A model generated the notes under the pieces. That model ran no database searches, was not told the DNA's origin, and saw nothing but the letters and a program-made list of their open reading frames with translations. 64,000 nt of DNA from an uncultured Atopobiaceae bacterium (lineage in GTDB: Bacteria; Actinomycetota; Coriobacteriia; Coriobacteriales; Atopobiaceae), in assembly GCA_947625405.1 (NCBI GenBank), contig CANQOF010000007.1:24398-88397 (forward strand), in the 5' to 3' direction. A program made the translations under genes and the position numbers. Shown piece by piece: positions 51,952 to 61,383 of the stretch; the first letter of the stretch is position 1; every line of letters begins with the position of its first letter.

Positions 51952-54297
51952 ATGGAAGCGCAGATAGCCATCACCCTCTCGCGGGCCGCGCGCCTCACGC
52001 GCCTCCTGCCCTTGCCGGGGCAGGATCCCACGCGTGTCTATGGTGTCGTGAGCGACGGGCTTCCGCAGCCCCCGAACGGACTTGGTTACGTGGTGGAAAT
52101 CGTGGACTTCCGCACCGTGCGCGTGCGCGCGTGGATCCGCGTGGGGATGAGCCTCTGGACCTGCGACGCGCCCCTTTCCGAAGAGCCGGCGCGCGAGCCT
52201 GACCTCACGTTCCTTCGCGACAGCGCCTCGAGCAGCTCGGGCGTCGTGCGGCTCGCGCGTTCGGGGGCGATGGACGTGGCGCGCTGGGACACGAGCGAGC
52301 GCGAGGTGCGCTACGCGCTCGAACTCTCGGATCGCGTGATAGGCCCCTACGCGAAGCCGCATCCCACGCTCGCGGTGCGCACCCTCGCGGCCGTGACGTG
52401 GGTGGCGCTCGTGGAGGTGTGTCCGGCCTTCGTGGACGCATTCGCCATTGCCGACGCCCTCACCCTCCTCTCGCGCGAGGCCCTGCCCGATGCGCTCGAT
52501 CTCATCATGCGCCATGGCAAGGACAGCCCCGGGATCGCGCTCGTGGCCGCCTCGCTGGAGGAGGCAGGCGCGGGCGAGGTCCGCCGCATCTGCGCGAAGC
52601 ACGGCGCCGAGGGGATCTACCTCCACACCACGCACCTCTTCTGGATTCGCTTCGACGAGGAGGCGATCTCCGCCGAGGATTCGGCGTGCCTGCGCGCCGT
52701 AGAGGCGGCCATCAATCGCGCCATCCTCGCCATCGGCTGGCTCCTCGACCAAGACCTCGGCGCGAAGGCGCTCTCTCCGGAGCTTTGGGAGGAGGCCGAG
52801 CGCTGGGCCGTGCTCGGCGTGCTCGCCCAGGCTCCGCTCCTCTTTGATACGCAGGGCGAGGGCAATCCCCGGCGCACCATCTACGGCACCACCTGCGAGC
52901 GCGGCGGGGAGTGGGACCTTCGCACGCGGATCGCGCGGATGATGGAGGCGCTTCGCCTACCCACGCGCGTGCCGGGGGGCTTCGATTGCGACGCGAAGCG
53001 CGGGATCGTGGCCTTCGAGCTCGCGGCGCCACGCGCACGCATGCTCGGGAAACGTGACGAGGGCGAGGAGGGAGCGCGCCTCCGCCATCTCTTCGCCGAG
53101 CGAGTGGCGCTTCTCTACTGCGCGATGGGATTCGGCGCCTCCGTGGGGGTCACGCGCGTGCGCGTGAGCTTCTTCGATGACACGCTCCACGGCGAGCCCT
53201 TCCTCGGGCTCGACCTCGCGCGCGTGGATTTCGCCGCGAGTGTGCTGCCGCTCCTTCGCCGCGCGGACGATGAACGCGCCTCCACCGACGTGAATGCGCT
53301 CATCCACGAGCTCGAGGGTTCGGGAGCGCTCCGCGTGGGCGAGCGCGCGCTCACCTTCGAGGCGCTCAACCTCGACGCGCGCCACGGAGCGCACGCCATC
53401 GACGAGCGACCCCTCCCCCAACCGCTCGCCGATTTCCTTCGCGCGGACGTGGTGCGCGATCTCTACGTCTACGGCACAGCCAACGATCCGCTCATCGCCG
53501 AGGTCACCCGCATCCTCGAGGAGAACCGCGATTCGGCGCTCGTGGCGGTGATGGAGCTCGAGGGCCTCCTCTCGAGGATCGATCACGAGGAGGAGGGCGC
53601 GCGCGAGCCGCTCTATTGCTCGAGCGGCACCGACCGCCTCGTGATCGCGCTTTCCGAGAGCCAACCCTCCACGCGCTATGAGCCCGTTCGCGACGTCGCG
53701 TACGCGGCAAAGCTCCAGCTCGCGCGCCTCTACCTCGAGCTTGGAGACGCCATCCGCGCCCTCGAGGCGGCGGGGGAGTGCGTGCGCCTCGCGCCCACCT
53801 CCCCCGCCTCCCACATCACCCTCGCCGACATCTACGCGAGGCTCGATCGCTATGACGAGGCCGCCACCTCGCTCATCCGCTCGCTCGGCTTCTACCTCAC
53901 GCCCTCGGAAGCCTCCTACGTGTTCTACCGACTCGCCTTCGCGCTCTGGAAAACCGGGCGCACCCAAGCCGCCGAGGCCGCCTACACGCTCGCCGTGGAC
54001 GATCCCATCGTGGGCAACCAAGCGGTCCTCGAGCTCGCCGAGCTGCGCGCCACGTGCGAGTTCTCCGGCGAGTACTCGAAGGCCGCCGCGCGCGTGATCC
54101 TCGAGACGGAGGGCATCCCCATCCCGCTTTCCATGAGGTTTCTGCAAACCCTCGCGAAGGCGGTCGTCGGGCTCACGGACGCGGGCGTCTTCGACCCCAC
54201 CTGGCAGGGCCTCCGCACGCTCATCCCCGAGCTTGGAGGCGATGATCTCGCCAATCTCTACCATTCGCTGAAAGACGGGGTGCCGAGAACCGCCTAG
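51952..54297 (+). CDS. Unrecognised 781-residue protein with C-terminal tetratricopeptide repeats
   Basis: The family is not recognised. The chain has no signal peptide or membrane segment, so it should be cytoplasmic. Residues 1-120 look like a small beta-rich domain. The middle 120-510 is mixed and contains LLYCAMGFGASVGVTRVRV near residue 395. Residues about 575-760 hold TPR-like helical pairs (ARLYLELGDAIRALEAAGECVRLAP, then further units). AGGAAG lies before the ATG. It is probably an interaction or scaffold protein. It stands between a divergent nitroreductase and mscL and shows no clear operon partner. Confidence 0.65.
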   Translation: MEAQIAITLSRAARLTRLLPLPGQDPTRVYGVVSDGLPQPPNGLGYVVEIVDFRTVRVRAWIRVGMSLWTCDAPLSEEPAREPDLTFLRDSASSSSGVVRLARSGAMDVARWDTSEREVRYALELSDRVIGPYAKPHPTLAVRTLAAVTWVALVEVCPAFVDAFAIADALTLLSREALPDALDLIMRHGKDSPGIALVAASLEEAGAGEVRRICAKHGAEGIYLHTTHLFWIRFDEEAISAEDSACLRAVEAAINRAILAIGWLLDQDLGAKALSPELWEEAERWAVLGVLAQAPLLFDTQGEGNPRRTIYGTTCERGGEWDLRTRIARMMEALRLPTRVPGGFDCDAKRGIVAFELAAPRARMLGKRDEGEEGARLRHLFAERVALLYCAMGFGASVGVTRVRVSFFDDTLHGEPFLGLDLARVDFAASVLPLLRRADDERASTDVNALIHELEGSGALRVGERALTFEALNLDARHGAHAIDERPLPQPLADFLRADVVRDLYVYGTANDPLIAEVTRILEENRDSALVAVMELEGLLSRIDHEEEGAREPLYCSSGTDRLVIALSESQPSTRYEPVRDVAYAAKLQLARLYLELGDAIRALEAAGECVRLAPTSPASHITLADIYARLDRYDEAATSLIRSLGFYLTPSEASYVFYRLAFALWKTGRTQAAEAAYTLAVDDPIVGNQAVLELAELRATCEFSGEYSKAAARVILETEGIPIPLSMRFLQTLAKAVVGLTDAGVFDPTWQGLRTLIPELGGDDLANLYHSLKDGVPRTA

Positions 54298-54446
54298 CCG
54301 CTCCGTTGAGCAGCGGCGATGCTCGATCCTCTATCCTTGGTTCGCGGGCCTCATGGGGCCCGCGTCTGGTAAAGGCCGGCTTTCGCCTTCCGATCGGGCG
54401 CCCCGCGCGCCAACGGTTGCGGCCACGCAAGGAGAAGAGGTTTTAA

Positions 54447-54869
54447 GTGGCAGAGAAAAAGGGATTCGTAGCGGAATTCAAGGAATTCATCTCGCGCGGA
54501 AGCGTCATCGATCTCGCCGTCGGCGTCATCATCGGCGGCGCGTTCCAGCAAATCGTGAATTCGCTCGTGAACGACGTCGTCATGCCCCTCATCGGCATCA
54601 TCCTCGGCGGCCTCGACTTCACCCAGCTCTCGTTCGGCTTCATGGGTGCGCAGATCATGTACGGCAACTTCATCCAGGCGTGCATCAACTTCTTCATCTT
54701 GGCGCTCGTCATCTTCTGCATCGTGAAGGCCATCAACACGGCCCACGACGCGATGGAGGCCAAGCTGAAGCACGAGGCCGCGGAAGAGGCCGTCGAAGAG
54801 GCGCCCGAGCCCTCCGACGAGGTCAAGCTCCTCACCGAGATCCGCGACGCCCTCCTCGATCGCGAGTAA
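54447..54869 (+). CDS. mscL: Large-conductance mechanosensitive channel
   Basis: A 140-residue channel subunit that opens under membrane tension to release solutes. The GTG start at 54447 has AGAGG six bases upstream. FKEFISRGSVIDLAVGVIIGGAF is the highly conserved first helix. A second helix lies at about 75-97, and an acidic C-terminal helix ends the chain. The protein would form pentamers. A strong terminator follows. Confidence 0.96.
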   Translation: MAEKKGFVAEFKEFISRGSVIDLAVGVIIGGAFQQIVNSLVNDVVMPLIGIILGGLDFTQLSFGFMGAQIMYGNFIQACINFFILALVIFCIVKAINTAHDAMEAKLKHEAAEEAVEEAPEPSDEVKLLTEIRDALLDRE

Positions 54870-54905
54870 GGCAAAGAGCGCTCGCCGGTTTATTCGCTCG
54901 CATGG

Positions 54906-54931
54906 GCCCCCGCTTTGTGCGGGGGCTTTTT
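54906..54931 (+). terminator. Intrinsic terminator of mscL
   Basis: A perfect 8-base stem (54906-54913 with 54919-54926) of G and C encloses TTTGT and is followed by five T residues. Confidence 0.93.
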
Positions 54932-54952
54932 CGTGCGCCTCCCACACGGGTA

Positions 54953-54968
54953 CGAACCGAAAGGTTCG
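54953..54968 (+). promoter_or_regulatory. GNRA-loop hairpin in the PFOR leader
   Basis: CGAACC pairs with GGTTCG around a GAAA tetraloop, ending about six bases before the AAGGAG ribosome site of PFOR. Such a stable small hairpin may shield the 5' end or tune translation. Only 59 bases separate the mscL terminator and the PFOR start, so its promoter must be very close or overlap. Confidence 0.4.
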
Positions 54969-54990
54969 AACGCAAGGAGAGGGGCATCCC

Positions 54991-57900
54991 ATGGCAAGCA
55001 CTTTGAGCGCAAACACCAACGCGAGCGTGAGCCTCGAGCACGACGGCGCCTCCACGAGCACGCGTCGCGCGATGGACGGCATGACGGCCGCGGCGCAGGC
55101 CGCCTACGCGCTCTCCGAGGCGGCAGTGATCTTCCCCATCACGCCTGCCTCCCACATGGCCGAGACGGTGGAGGCCTGGAGCGTGGCCGGACGCAAGAAC
55201 CTCCTCGGCGAGACGGTCGATGTGAAGGAGATGCAGAGCGAGAAGGGCGTCGCCGGTTGCGTGCACGGATGCCTCGCCGGCGGGGCGCTCACCTCGAGCT
55301 TCACCGCCTCGCAGGGCCTCATGCTCATGATCCCCAACCTCTATAAGATCTCCGGCGAGCTCTTGCCCGGCGTCTTCCACGTCACATGCCGCTCGCTCTC
55401 CGCCCACGCGCTCTCGATCTTCGGCGACCATCAAGACGTGATGGCCGTGCGCCAGACGGGCGTGGCCATCCTCTTCTCGGCCTCGGTGCAGGAATGCATG
55501 GACCTCTCGCTCGTGGCGCACCTCGCGGCGATCGACGCCTCGCTTCCCGTGATCCACGCCATGGACGGCTTTCGCACCTCGGACGAGATAGAGACCATCG
55601 ACATCATCAGCCAGGAGGCCATGCGCCCGCTCGTGGATTGGGAGAAGGTGCGAGCCTTCCGCGAGCGCGCGATGAACCCCGAGCACCCGATGATCCGCGG
55701 TACGGCGCAAAACGGCGACGTCTACTTCCAGAATCGCGAGGCGCCGAATCGCTTCTACGACGCGCTCCCGGGCATCGTGCAGGCGGCGATGGATCGCGTG
55801 GCGAAGGCGACCGGACGCCCCTACCACCTCTTCGACTACGTGGGCGCGCCAGACGCGGAACGGGTGGTCGTGTGCATGGGCTCCGCCGCGGACGTGGTGG
55901 AGGAGGTCGTGGACTACCTCTGCGCGAAAGGCGAGAAGGTGGGGCTCGTGAAGGTGCGGCTCTACCGCCCCTTTTCCGCGAGGGACTTCGTCGACGCCAT
56001 CCCGAAGAGCGCCAAGGTGGTGGCCACGCTCGATCGCACGAAGGAACCGGGCAGCCTCGGCGAGCCCCTCTACCTCGACGTGGCCTGCGCGCTTGCCGAG
56101 GCGGGGCGCGCGGTGCGGGTGATCGGCGGGCGCTACGGCCTCTCCTCGAAGGACTTCACCCCGACGATGGCGAAGGCCGTCTTCGACAACATGGCGAGCG
56201 ACTCCCCCATCCCCCGCTTCACCGTGGGCATCGACGACGACGTGACCCACCTCTCGCTTCCCCTCGGGCCTCGCCTGAGGACCATCCCGAACGATCCCCT
56301 GCAGTGCGAGTTCTGGGGCTTTGGCTCGGACGGCACCATCGGTGCGAACAAGCAGGCGGCAAAGATCATCGGCGACGAAACCGGCCAGTACGTGCAGTGC
56401 TACTCGTACTTCGATTCGCATAAATCGGGCGGCATCACCATTTCCTACGTGCGCTTTTCCAAGGAGCCCATCCATTCTCCCTACCTCATCGACGAGGCGG
56501 GTTTCGTCGCCTGCCACAAAAGCTCCTACCTCGAGCGCTATCCGCTCACTCGCGACCTCGCGGAGGGCGGCACCTTCGTGGTGAACTGCCCCTTCGACGA
56601 CGCCGAGCTCGAGCGAAGGATGCCCGTGGCCCTGAAGCGCGACCTCGCGAGGAAGAAGGCGCGCCTCTTCGCGATCGACGCGGACGCCATCGCCTCGGAG
56701 CACGGGCTCGCGGGGCGCATCAACATGATCATGGAAACCGTATTCTTCGAGCTCTCGAAGGTGATGGACCCCGACCTCGCCGTCGAGAGGCTGAAGGAGG
56801 ACATCGAGCGGCTCTACGGCTCGCAGGGCGAAGACGTCGTGGCCAAGAACCACGCCGCGATCGATGCCGCTAAGGGCGCGATCCGCGAGATCACGGTGCC
56901 CGCGAGCTGGGCGCACCTAAAGGCGGGGGAGCCCGTGGCGCCCGCCGGCGAGACCGCATTCGAGCGGGAGGTCTTCCGCCCGATGGAGGAGCTCCGCGGA
57001 GACGAGCTCCCCGTCTCGAAGTTCGACCCCGCGGGCTTCACGCCGCCCGGGACCGCGGCGCTCGAGAAGCGCGCGGTCGCCCTCGAGATCCCGCGGTGGG
57101 ACAAGTCGAAGTGCATCCAGTGCTACCAGTGCTCCTTCGTGTGCCCGCACGCCTCCATCCGCCCCTACGTGGCCACCGAAGAGGAGCTTCGCGACGCGCC
57201 GGACACCTTCGAGACCGTCCCCGCGAAGGCGCCCGCCCTCTCCGGCATGCAATTCCGCATCCAGGTGTATCCCGAGGACTGCCAGGGCTGCGGATCCTGC
57301 GCCACGAACTGCCCGGGCCACGCGCTCTCGATGCATCCCCTCGAGGAGGATCGCGCGAGGGAGAAGGAGGACCTCGCCTTCGCCGAGGCGAACGTCTCGC
57401 AGAAAGACGAGCTCCTTCCCAGGGAAAACGTGATGGGAAGCCAACTCCAGCAGCCGCTCATGGAGTTCTCGGGCGCCTGCGCGGGCTGCGGCGAGACGCC
57501 CTACGTGAAGCTCCTCACCCAGCTCTTCGGCGAGCGTCTCGTGATCGCGAACGCCACCGGCTGCTCCTCCATCTGGGGCGCGTACATGCCGGCTATGCCC
57601 TACACCACGAACCGCCACGGCTATGGCCCTGCCTGGGGGAACTCGCTCTTCGAGGACAACGCGGAGTTTGGCTACGGCATCGCGAAGGCGCTTCGCCTTC
57701 GCCGCGAGCGCCTCGCGCGCCTTGTGGGCGAAGCCGAGGAGGATCCGAAACTCCCCGGCGAGCTTAAGGAGGTGCTCGGCGCTTGGACGAAGGCGAAGGA
57801 CGATCCCTCGATGTCCTTCGCGCTCGGCCAGGGCATCCGCTCCGCGCTCGCCGAGCTGCCGTTCTCCGCGCAGAGCGCCCTCACGAAGGAGCTCTTGGAC

Positions 57901-58578
57901 GCGGGCGATCTTTTCGGGCAAAAGAGCGTGTGGTGCGTGGGCGGCGACGGCTGGGCCTTCGACATCGACTTCGACGGCCTCGACGCCGTGCTCGCCTCAG
58001 GCGAGAACATAAACGTCCTCATCCTCGACACCGAGGGCTACTCGAATACCGGCGGCGAGCTCTCCAAGGCCACGCAGCTTGGCTCCGTCTCGGGCTTTTC
58101 CGCAAGCGGCAAGCAGACGCCCAAGAAGAACCTCGCGCGCATGCTCATGCAGTACGGCTACGTCTATGTGGCGCACGTGTGCTTCGGCGCGAACATGCAG
58201 CAGACGATCGACGCGCTCGTGGAGGCCGAGAGCTACGACGGACCGTCGGTGGTGGTGGCGCTCTGCCCCTGCATCTCATGGGGCATCAAGGCGGGCATGG
58301 GTACGGTGGTGCCCGAGATGAAGCGTCTCGTGAAAGCCGGCTACTGGCCGCTCTATCGATTCGACCCGCGCAAGGCGGCCTCGGGCGAAGACCCGCTCAC
58401 CATCGACTACCGAGCGCCCGACGGCTCGCTCGCCGATCTCCTCCTTGGCGAGAACCGCTTCGCCTCGCTCGCCCAGCGCGAGCCCGAACGCGCCCAGCTT
58501 CTGCGCTCCGAGCTCGCAAAAGAGGCTGAGACGGCCTTCACGGAGCTCACACGCACGGTGGACGTCTATAAGCCATAG
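54991..58578 (+). CDS. nifJ: Pyruvate:ferredoxin (flavodoxin) oxidoreductase
   Basis: A 1195-residue single-chain enzyme that converts pyruvate and CoA to acetyl-CoA, CO2 and reduced ferredoxin. Domain order is standard: the substrate-binding domain I with EMQSEKGVAG and GDHQDVMAVRQ, domains II-IV, then two [4Fe-4S] motifs near residues 706-720 (CIQCYQCSFVCP) and 763-774 (CQGCGSCATNCP). The thiamine domain follows, with the proximal-cluster Cys pair in CAGCGETPY and GGDGWAFDIDFDGLDAVL / LDTEGYSNTGGE. It is the central oxidative route from pyruvate in the window and a source of low-potential electrons. Confidence 0.97.
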   Translation: MASTLSANTNASVSLEHDGASTSTRRAMDGMTAAAQAAYALSEAAVIFPITPASHMAETVEAWSVAGRKNLLGETVDVKEMQSEKGVAGCVHGCLAGGALTSSFTASQGLMLMIPNLYKISGELLPGVFHVTCRSLSAHALSIFGDHQDVMAVRQTGVAILFSASVQECMDLSLVAHLAAIDASLPVIHAMDGFRTSDEIETIDIISQEAMRPLVDWEKVRAFRERAMNPEHPMIRGTAQNGDVYFQNREAPNRFYDALPGIVQAAMDRVAKATGRPYHLFDYVGAPDAERVVVCMGSAADVVEEVVDYLCAKGEKVGLVKVRLYRPFSARDFVDAIPKSAKVVATLDRTKEPGSLGEPLYLDVACALAEAGRAVRVIGGRYGLSSKDFTPTMAKAVFDNMASDSPIPRFTVGIDDDVTHLSLPLGPRLRTIPNDPLQCEFWGFGSDGTIGANKQAAKIIGDETGQYVQCYSYFDSHKSGGITISYVRFSKEPIHSPYLIDEAGFVACHKSSYLERYPLTRDLAEGGTFVVNCPFDDAELERRMPVALKRDLARKKARLFAIDADAIASEHGLAGRINMIMETVFFELSKVMDPDLAVERLKEDIERLYGSQGEDVVAKNHAAIDAAKGAIREITVPASWAHLKAGEPVAPAGETAFEREVFRPMEELRGDELPVSKFDPAGFTPPGTAALEKRAVALEIPRWDKSKCIQCYQCSFVCPHASIRPYVATEEELRDAPDTFETVPAKAPALSGMQFRIQVYPEDCQGCGSCATNCPGHALSMHPLEEDRAREKEDLAFAEANVSQKDELLPRENVMGSQLQQPLMEFSGACAGCGETPYVKLLTQLFGERLVIANATGCSSIWGAYMPAMPYTTNRHGYGPAWGNSLFEDNAEFGYGIAKALRLRRERLARLVGEAEEDPKLPGELKEVLGAWTKAKDDPSMSFALGQGIRSALAELPFSAQSALTKELLDAGDLFGQKSVWCVGGDGWAFDIDFDGLDAVLASGENINVLILDTEGYSNTGGELSKATQLGSVSGFSASGKQTPKKNLARMLMQYGYVYVAHVCFGANMQQTIDALVEAESYDGPSVVVALCPCISWGIKAGMGTVVPEMKRLVKAGYWPLYRFDPRKAASGEDPLTIDYRAPDGSLADLLLGENRFASLAQREPERAQLLRSELAKEAETAFTELTRTVDVYKP

Positions 58579-58605
58579 CCCCTGCGCGTGATCGCCCTCG
58601 CGCCA

Positions 58606-58640
58606 CATGGTGGCCCTCGTGCAGCGCGAGGGCTACCATG
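58606..58640 (+). terminator. Hairpin after PFOR, no U-tract
   Basis: A 14-base stem with one G-U pair joins 58606-58619 to 58627-58640 around a seven-base loop. An alternative 10-base stem (58594-58603 with 58624-58633) competes with it. It lies between PFOR and the dehydrogenase gene and may end most PFOR transcripts or act in the leader of the next gene. Confidence 0.55.
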
Positions 58641-58680
58641 CGTGTAACACGTCTGAAACAACACGAATGAAGAAGGCGCC

Positions 58681-59670
58681 ATGTCCGTAGACGGCTTTCC
58701 CCTCAAAGGCTTCACGTTCGGCAAAGTGGTGATCATCGGCGCGGGGCACGTGGGCGCCCAGTGCGCGGCCCGCATGCTCGAGGCCAACGACGCCACCGAG
58801 ATCGTGCTCGTGGACGTGGACGAGGCGCGCGCCATCGCGCAGGCCGCCGACCTTGATGACCTCGGCTTCGGCCTCGGAAGCGCCCCCATCGTGCGCGCGG
58901 GGAACTGGGAGGACATCGCCGATGCCCACATTCTCGTGATCACCGCGGGCCGCACGCGCAAGCCCGGCGAGACGCGCTACGACCTCCTCGACGGCACCAT
59001 CGCCATCATGTCGAGCATCTGCGATTCCATCGAGCGCGTGGGCTTCAACGGCATCCTCGTCTCCATCTCGAACCCGGTGGACGCCGTCACCGACTACATG
59101 AAGCATCGCCTGGGCCTACCCCGCGAGCGCTGCTTCGGCACGGGCACCGCCCTCGACACCTCGCGCCTCGCCCGCCAAATCTCGCGCAGCCTCGGCATCT
59201 CGCGCCGAGAAGTGCAGGCCATGTGCCTCGGCGCGCACGGCGAGGAGATCTTCGTGCCCGTCACCCACACCTACGTGGGCACCGTGCCCATCCTCGAATA
59301 CCTCGAGATGCATCCAAGCGCCGCCCCGCAGTTCTCGCTCGCCGAGATCGTGGCGGAAAACGAAGCCAAGGGCGCCCACATCATCGCGGGCAAGGGCTCG
59401 ACGGAATTCGGCATCTCGGGCGTGGTCTCGAACATCGTCACGACCATCATCGAGGACATCCGCCGGATGATGACGCTCACGGTGGAGCTCGAGGGCGAGT
59501 TCGGGGTCGAGGGCGTGCCGTGCGGCGTGCCCTGCATCCTCGGCCAAGCGGGCATCGAGCTCGTGATGGACATCGAGCTCAGCCCACGCGAGCGCGAGCT
59601 CTTCGACGAGGCCATCTCCTCCATCCGGCGCAGCGTGGAGCGCGAGCGCGCCTTCCTGCCTCCGCGCTGA
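58681..59670 (+). CDS. L-lactate/malate dehydrogenase-family enzyme
   Basis: A 329-residue NAD-dependent L-2-hydroxyacid dehydrogenase. The dinucleotide loop is IIGAGHVGAQ near residue 18. The mobile loop reads AGRTRKPGETR (89-99). Its Arg93 takes the place of the specificity Gln of lactate dehydrogenases and matches malate dehydrogenases, while PGETR is the LDH form. The conserved Asp-Arg and His are present in NPVDAVTDY, LDTSRLARQ and LGAHGEE. Malate/oxaloacetate is therefore favoured, but a branched 2-oxo acid is possible. Convergent with frc. Confidence 0.85.
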   Translation: MSVDGFPLKGFTFGKVVIIGAGHVGAQCAARMLEANDATEIVLVDVDEARAIAQAADLDDLGFGLGSAPIVRAGNWEDIADAHILVITAGRTRKPGETRYDLLDGTIAIMSSICDSIERVGFNGILVSISNPVDAVTDYMKHRLGLPRERCFGTGTALDTSRLARQISRSLGISRREVQAMCLGAHGEEIFVPVTHTYVGTVPILEYLEMHPSAAPQFSLAEIVAENEAKGAHIIAGKGSTEFGISGVVSNIVTTIIEDIRRMMTLTVELEGEFGVEGVPCGVPCILGQAGIELVMDIELSPRERELFDEAISSIRRSVERERAFLPPR

Positions 59671-59803
59671 GGTGCGGGAGCAAATGGCTCTGGGCTCGCC
59701 GCGAAAATCGTACGGGGCGGGGGTGGACATAGTCCCAGATGCGGGAGCCGGGCGCGACGAACCATATGCTCCCGCGCCGGACAAGAAGAAAAGACAAAAG
59801 ATA

Positions 59804-59823
59804 GGGGGCTCCGAAGAGCCCCC
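59804..59823 (-). terminator. Intrinsic terminator of frc
   Basis: A perfect 8-base stem (59804-59811 with 59816-59823) with a CGAA loop (TTCG on the transcript) lies 22 bases after the frc stop. On the minus strand it is followed by a T-rich tract (TATCTTTTGTCTTTTC). It may also serve the convergent dehydrogenase gene. Confidence 0.85.
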
Positions 59824-59845
59824 CTTCAGTTCGCTATGCTCGCCG

Positions 59846-61135
59846 TTACTTCAGGCCGTCCGTGTTCTTGATGACGCCCTTGGATGCGAGGTCCTTGATC
59901 TGGTCGTCGGTGTAGCCGAGGCCCTCGAGCACCTCGACGTTGTTCTCGCCAAGGCCGGGAGCGCGCTTGTACTCGGGCTTCCAGTCGCTGAAGAACATGG
60001 GCATGCCGAGTGTCTTGAAGGTGCCGCGCTTGCCGCCCTGATCGATCTCGACGATGGTGCCATCGGCGATGAGCTCCTCGTCGTTTTCGATCTCGCGCCA
60101 GGTGCGCACGGGGCCGATGGGCACGCCGCAGGCACCGATCTTCTCGGTGGCGGTGTACTTGTCGAACTGCATCGTGTACTTCTCGATCTCGCCCCAGAGC
60201 GCCTGCTTGTTCTCGTCGCGGGCCTCAGCGGTGGCGAAGCGAGGATCGTCCACGAGGTCGGGACGCTCGATGGCCGTGCAGACTTCCTTCCAGCCGCGCT
60301 CGGAGCGCTGGACGACGATGTAGACGTAGTCGTTCGGGTCTTCCTTCCAGTTCTTGCACTTGTAGCACCAGCCAAGGACGCCGCCACCCTCGGCGTTCGC
60401 GGCGCGCGGAAGGTCCTTGCCCCACTTGTAGTTCGGGTAGCAGGCGTAGTAGGGAAGCTCGCCGAGCACGTCGAGGTTGAGCTGGTCGCGAAGCTTGATG
60501 CGGCAGAGGTTCGCGGTGGCGTTGTGCATGGACTGGTAGACGAAGTCGCCCACGCCGGTCTTCTCGCGCTTGAGGAGCGCGGCGAGGATGCCGATGCAGA
60601 GGTGCATGCCGGAGTTGGAATCGCCGAGAGCCGCGCCGGACTGGGTGGGCACGTTGTTCTCGCCGTCGAACCAGCCGGTGGTGGCGGCTGCGCCACCCGC
60701 GCACTGAGCCACGGGCTCGTACGCCTTGATGCTTGAGAAGCGGGAGACGGGGTTGAAGCCCTTGATGGTGCCCATGATGAGCTTCGGGTTCAGCTTGTGG
60801 ACGTCTTCCCAGCCAAAGCCGAGCTTATCGACCGCGCCGGGGTGCAGGTTCTCGATGAAGATGTCGGCGTCCTTGAGGAGGTCGGTGAGGATCTTCTTGC
60901 CCTCGTCGGTGGCGACGTTGAGTTCGAGCGACTTCTTGTTGGCGTTCAGCTGCAGGAAGTAGAGGCTGTCGGCGCCGGGCATGTTGTTCACCTGGCTACG
61001 GGTGGCGTCGCCCACGCCCGGGCGCTCGATCTTGATGACCTCGGCGCCGAACCAGGCGAGCATTTGCGAACAGGACGGGCCAGACTGGACCTGCGTCCAG
61101 TCGACGACTTTGATTCCCTCAAGCGGTGCGGTCAT
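59846..61135 (-). CDS. frc: Formyl-CoA:oxalate CoA-transferase
   Basis: A 429-residue class III CoA-transferase that moves CoA from formyl-CoA to oxalate. The catalytic Asp (about residue 172, equivalent to Asp169 of the Oxalobacter enzyme) lies in SGAALGDSNSGMHL, nearly identical to true formyl-CoA transferases. MTAPLEGIKVVDWTQVQSGP at the N-terminus is also typical. The start at 61135 follows AAGGAG six bases upstream. The gene is divergent from oxc, its metabolic partner, across 248 bases. This pairing makes the substrate call firm. Confidence 0.95.
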   Translation of the reverse strand: MTAPLEGIKVVDWTQVQSGPSCSQMLAWFGAEVIKIERPGVGDATRSQVNNMPGADSLYFLQLNANKKSLELNVATDEGKKILTDLLKDADIFIENLHPGAVDKLGFGWEDVHKLNPKLIMGTIKGFNPVSRFSSIKAYEPVAQCAGGAAATTGWFDGENNVPTQSGAALGDSNSGMHLCIGILAALLKREKTGVGDFVYQSMHNATANLCRIKLRDQLNLDVLGELPYYACYPNYKWGKDLPRAANAEGGGVLGWCYKCKNWKEDPNDYVYIVVQRSERGWKEVCTAIERPDLVDDPRFATAEARDENKQALWGEIEKYTMQFDKYTATEKIGACGVPIGPVRTWREIENDEELIADGTIVEIDQGGKRGTFKTLGMPMFFSDWKPEYKRAPGLGENNVEVLEGLGYTDDQIKDLASKGVIKNTDGLK

Positions 61136-61383
61136 GGGGTTCTCCTTCACTACGCTGCGCCTTCCAAGATTTCTCGAGAAGACGTCTTTTCCTAGGGGCA
61201 CGCGCACACGGCACGGTCTCACCGATCAAGGGGCTCTATTCCCCAAGGCTCTCGGGTTTTGACAGGGCGCGGGCTATACCGCCGTTCGGCGAACTCCACG
61301 CCCCGTTCAACTTCGCCGGAAACGGGAGCGAGATCGCGGGGAACAAGCAGAAGCGATATGCGTTCCAACCAAGGAGGTATTCC
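61136..61383. promoter_or_regulatory. Divergent frc-oxc control region with overlapping palindromes
   Basis: Two perfect 10-base palindromes overlap by two bases: TTCTCGAGAA at 61171-61180 and AAGACGTCTT at 61179-61188, about 36 bases upstream of frc. They look like an operator for a dimeric regulator. A perfect TTGACA at 61259-61264 points toward oxc, but the nearest TATA-like hexamer (TATACC, 61275-61280) is only 10 bases away, so the oxc promoter is not resolved. A GGGG-seven base-CCCC inverted repeat lies at about 61230-61244. Confidence 0.55.

Noticed and set aside
61259..61280. TTGACA followed by TATACC as an oxc promoter
   Set aside because: The spacing is 10 bases instead of 16-18, so the two hexamers cannot form a normal sigma-A promoter; recorded only as part of the control region.
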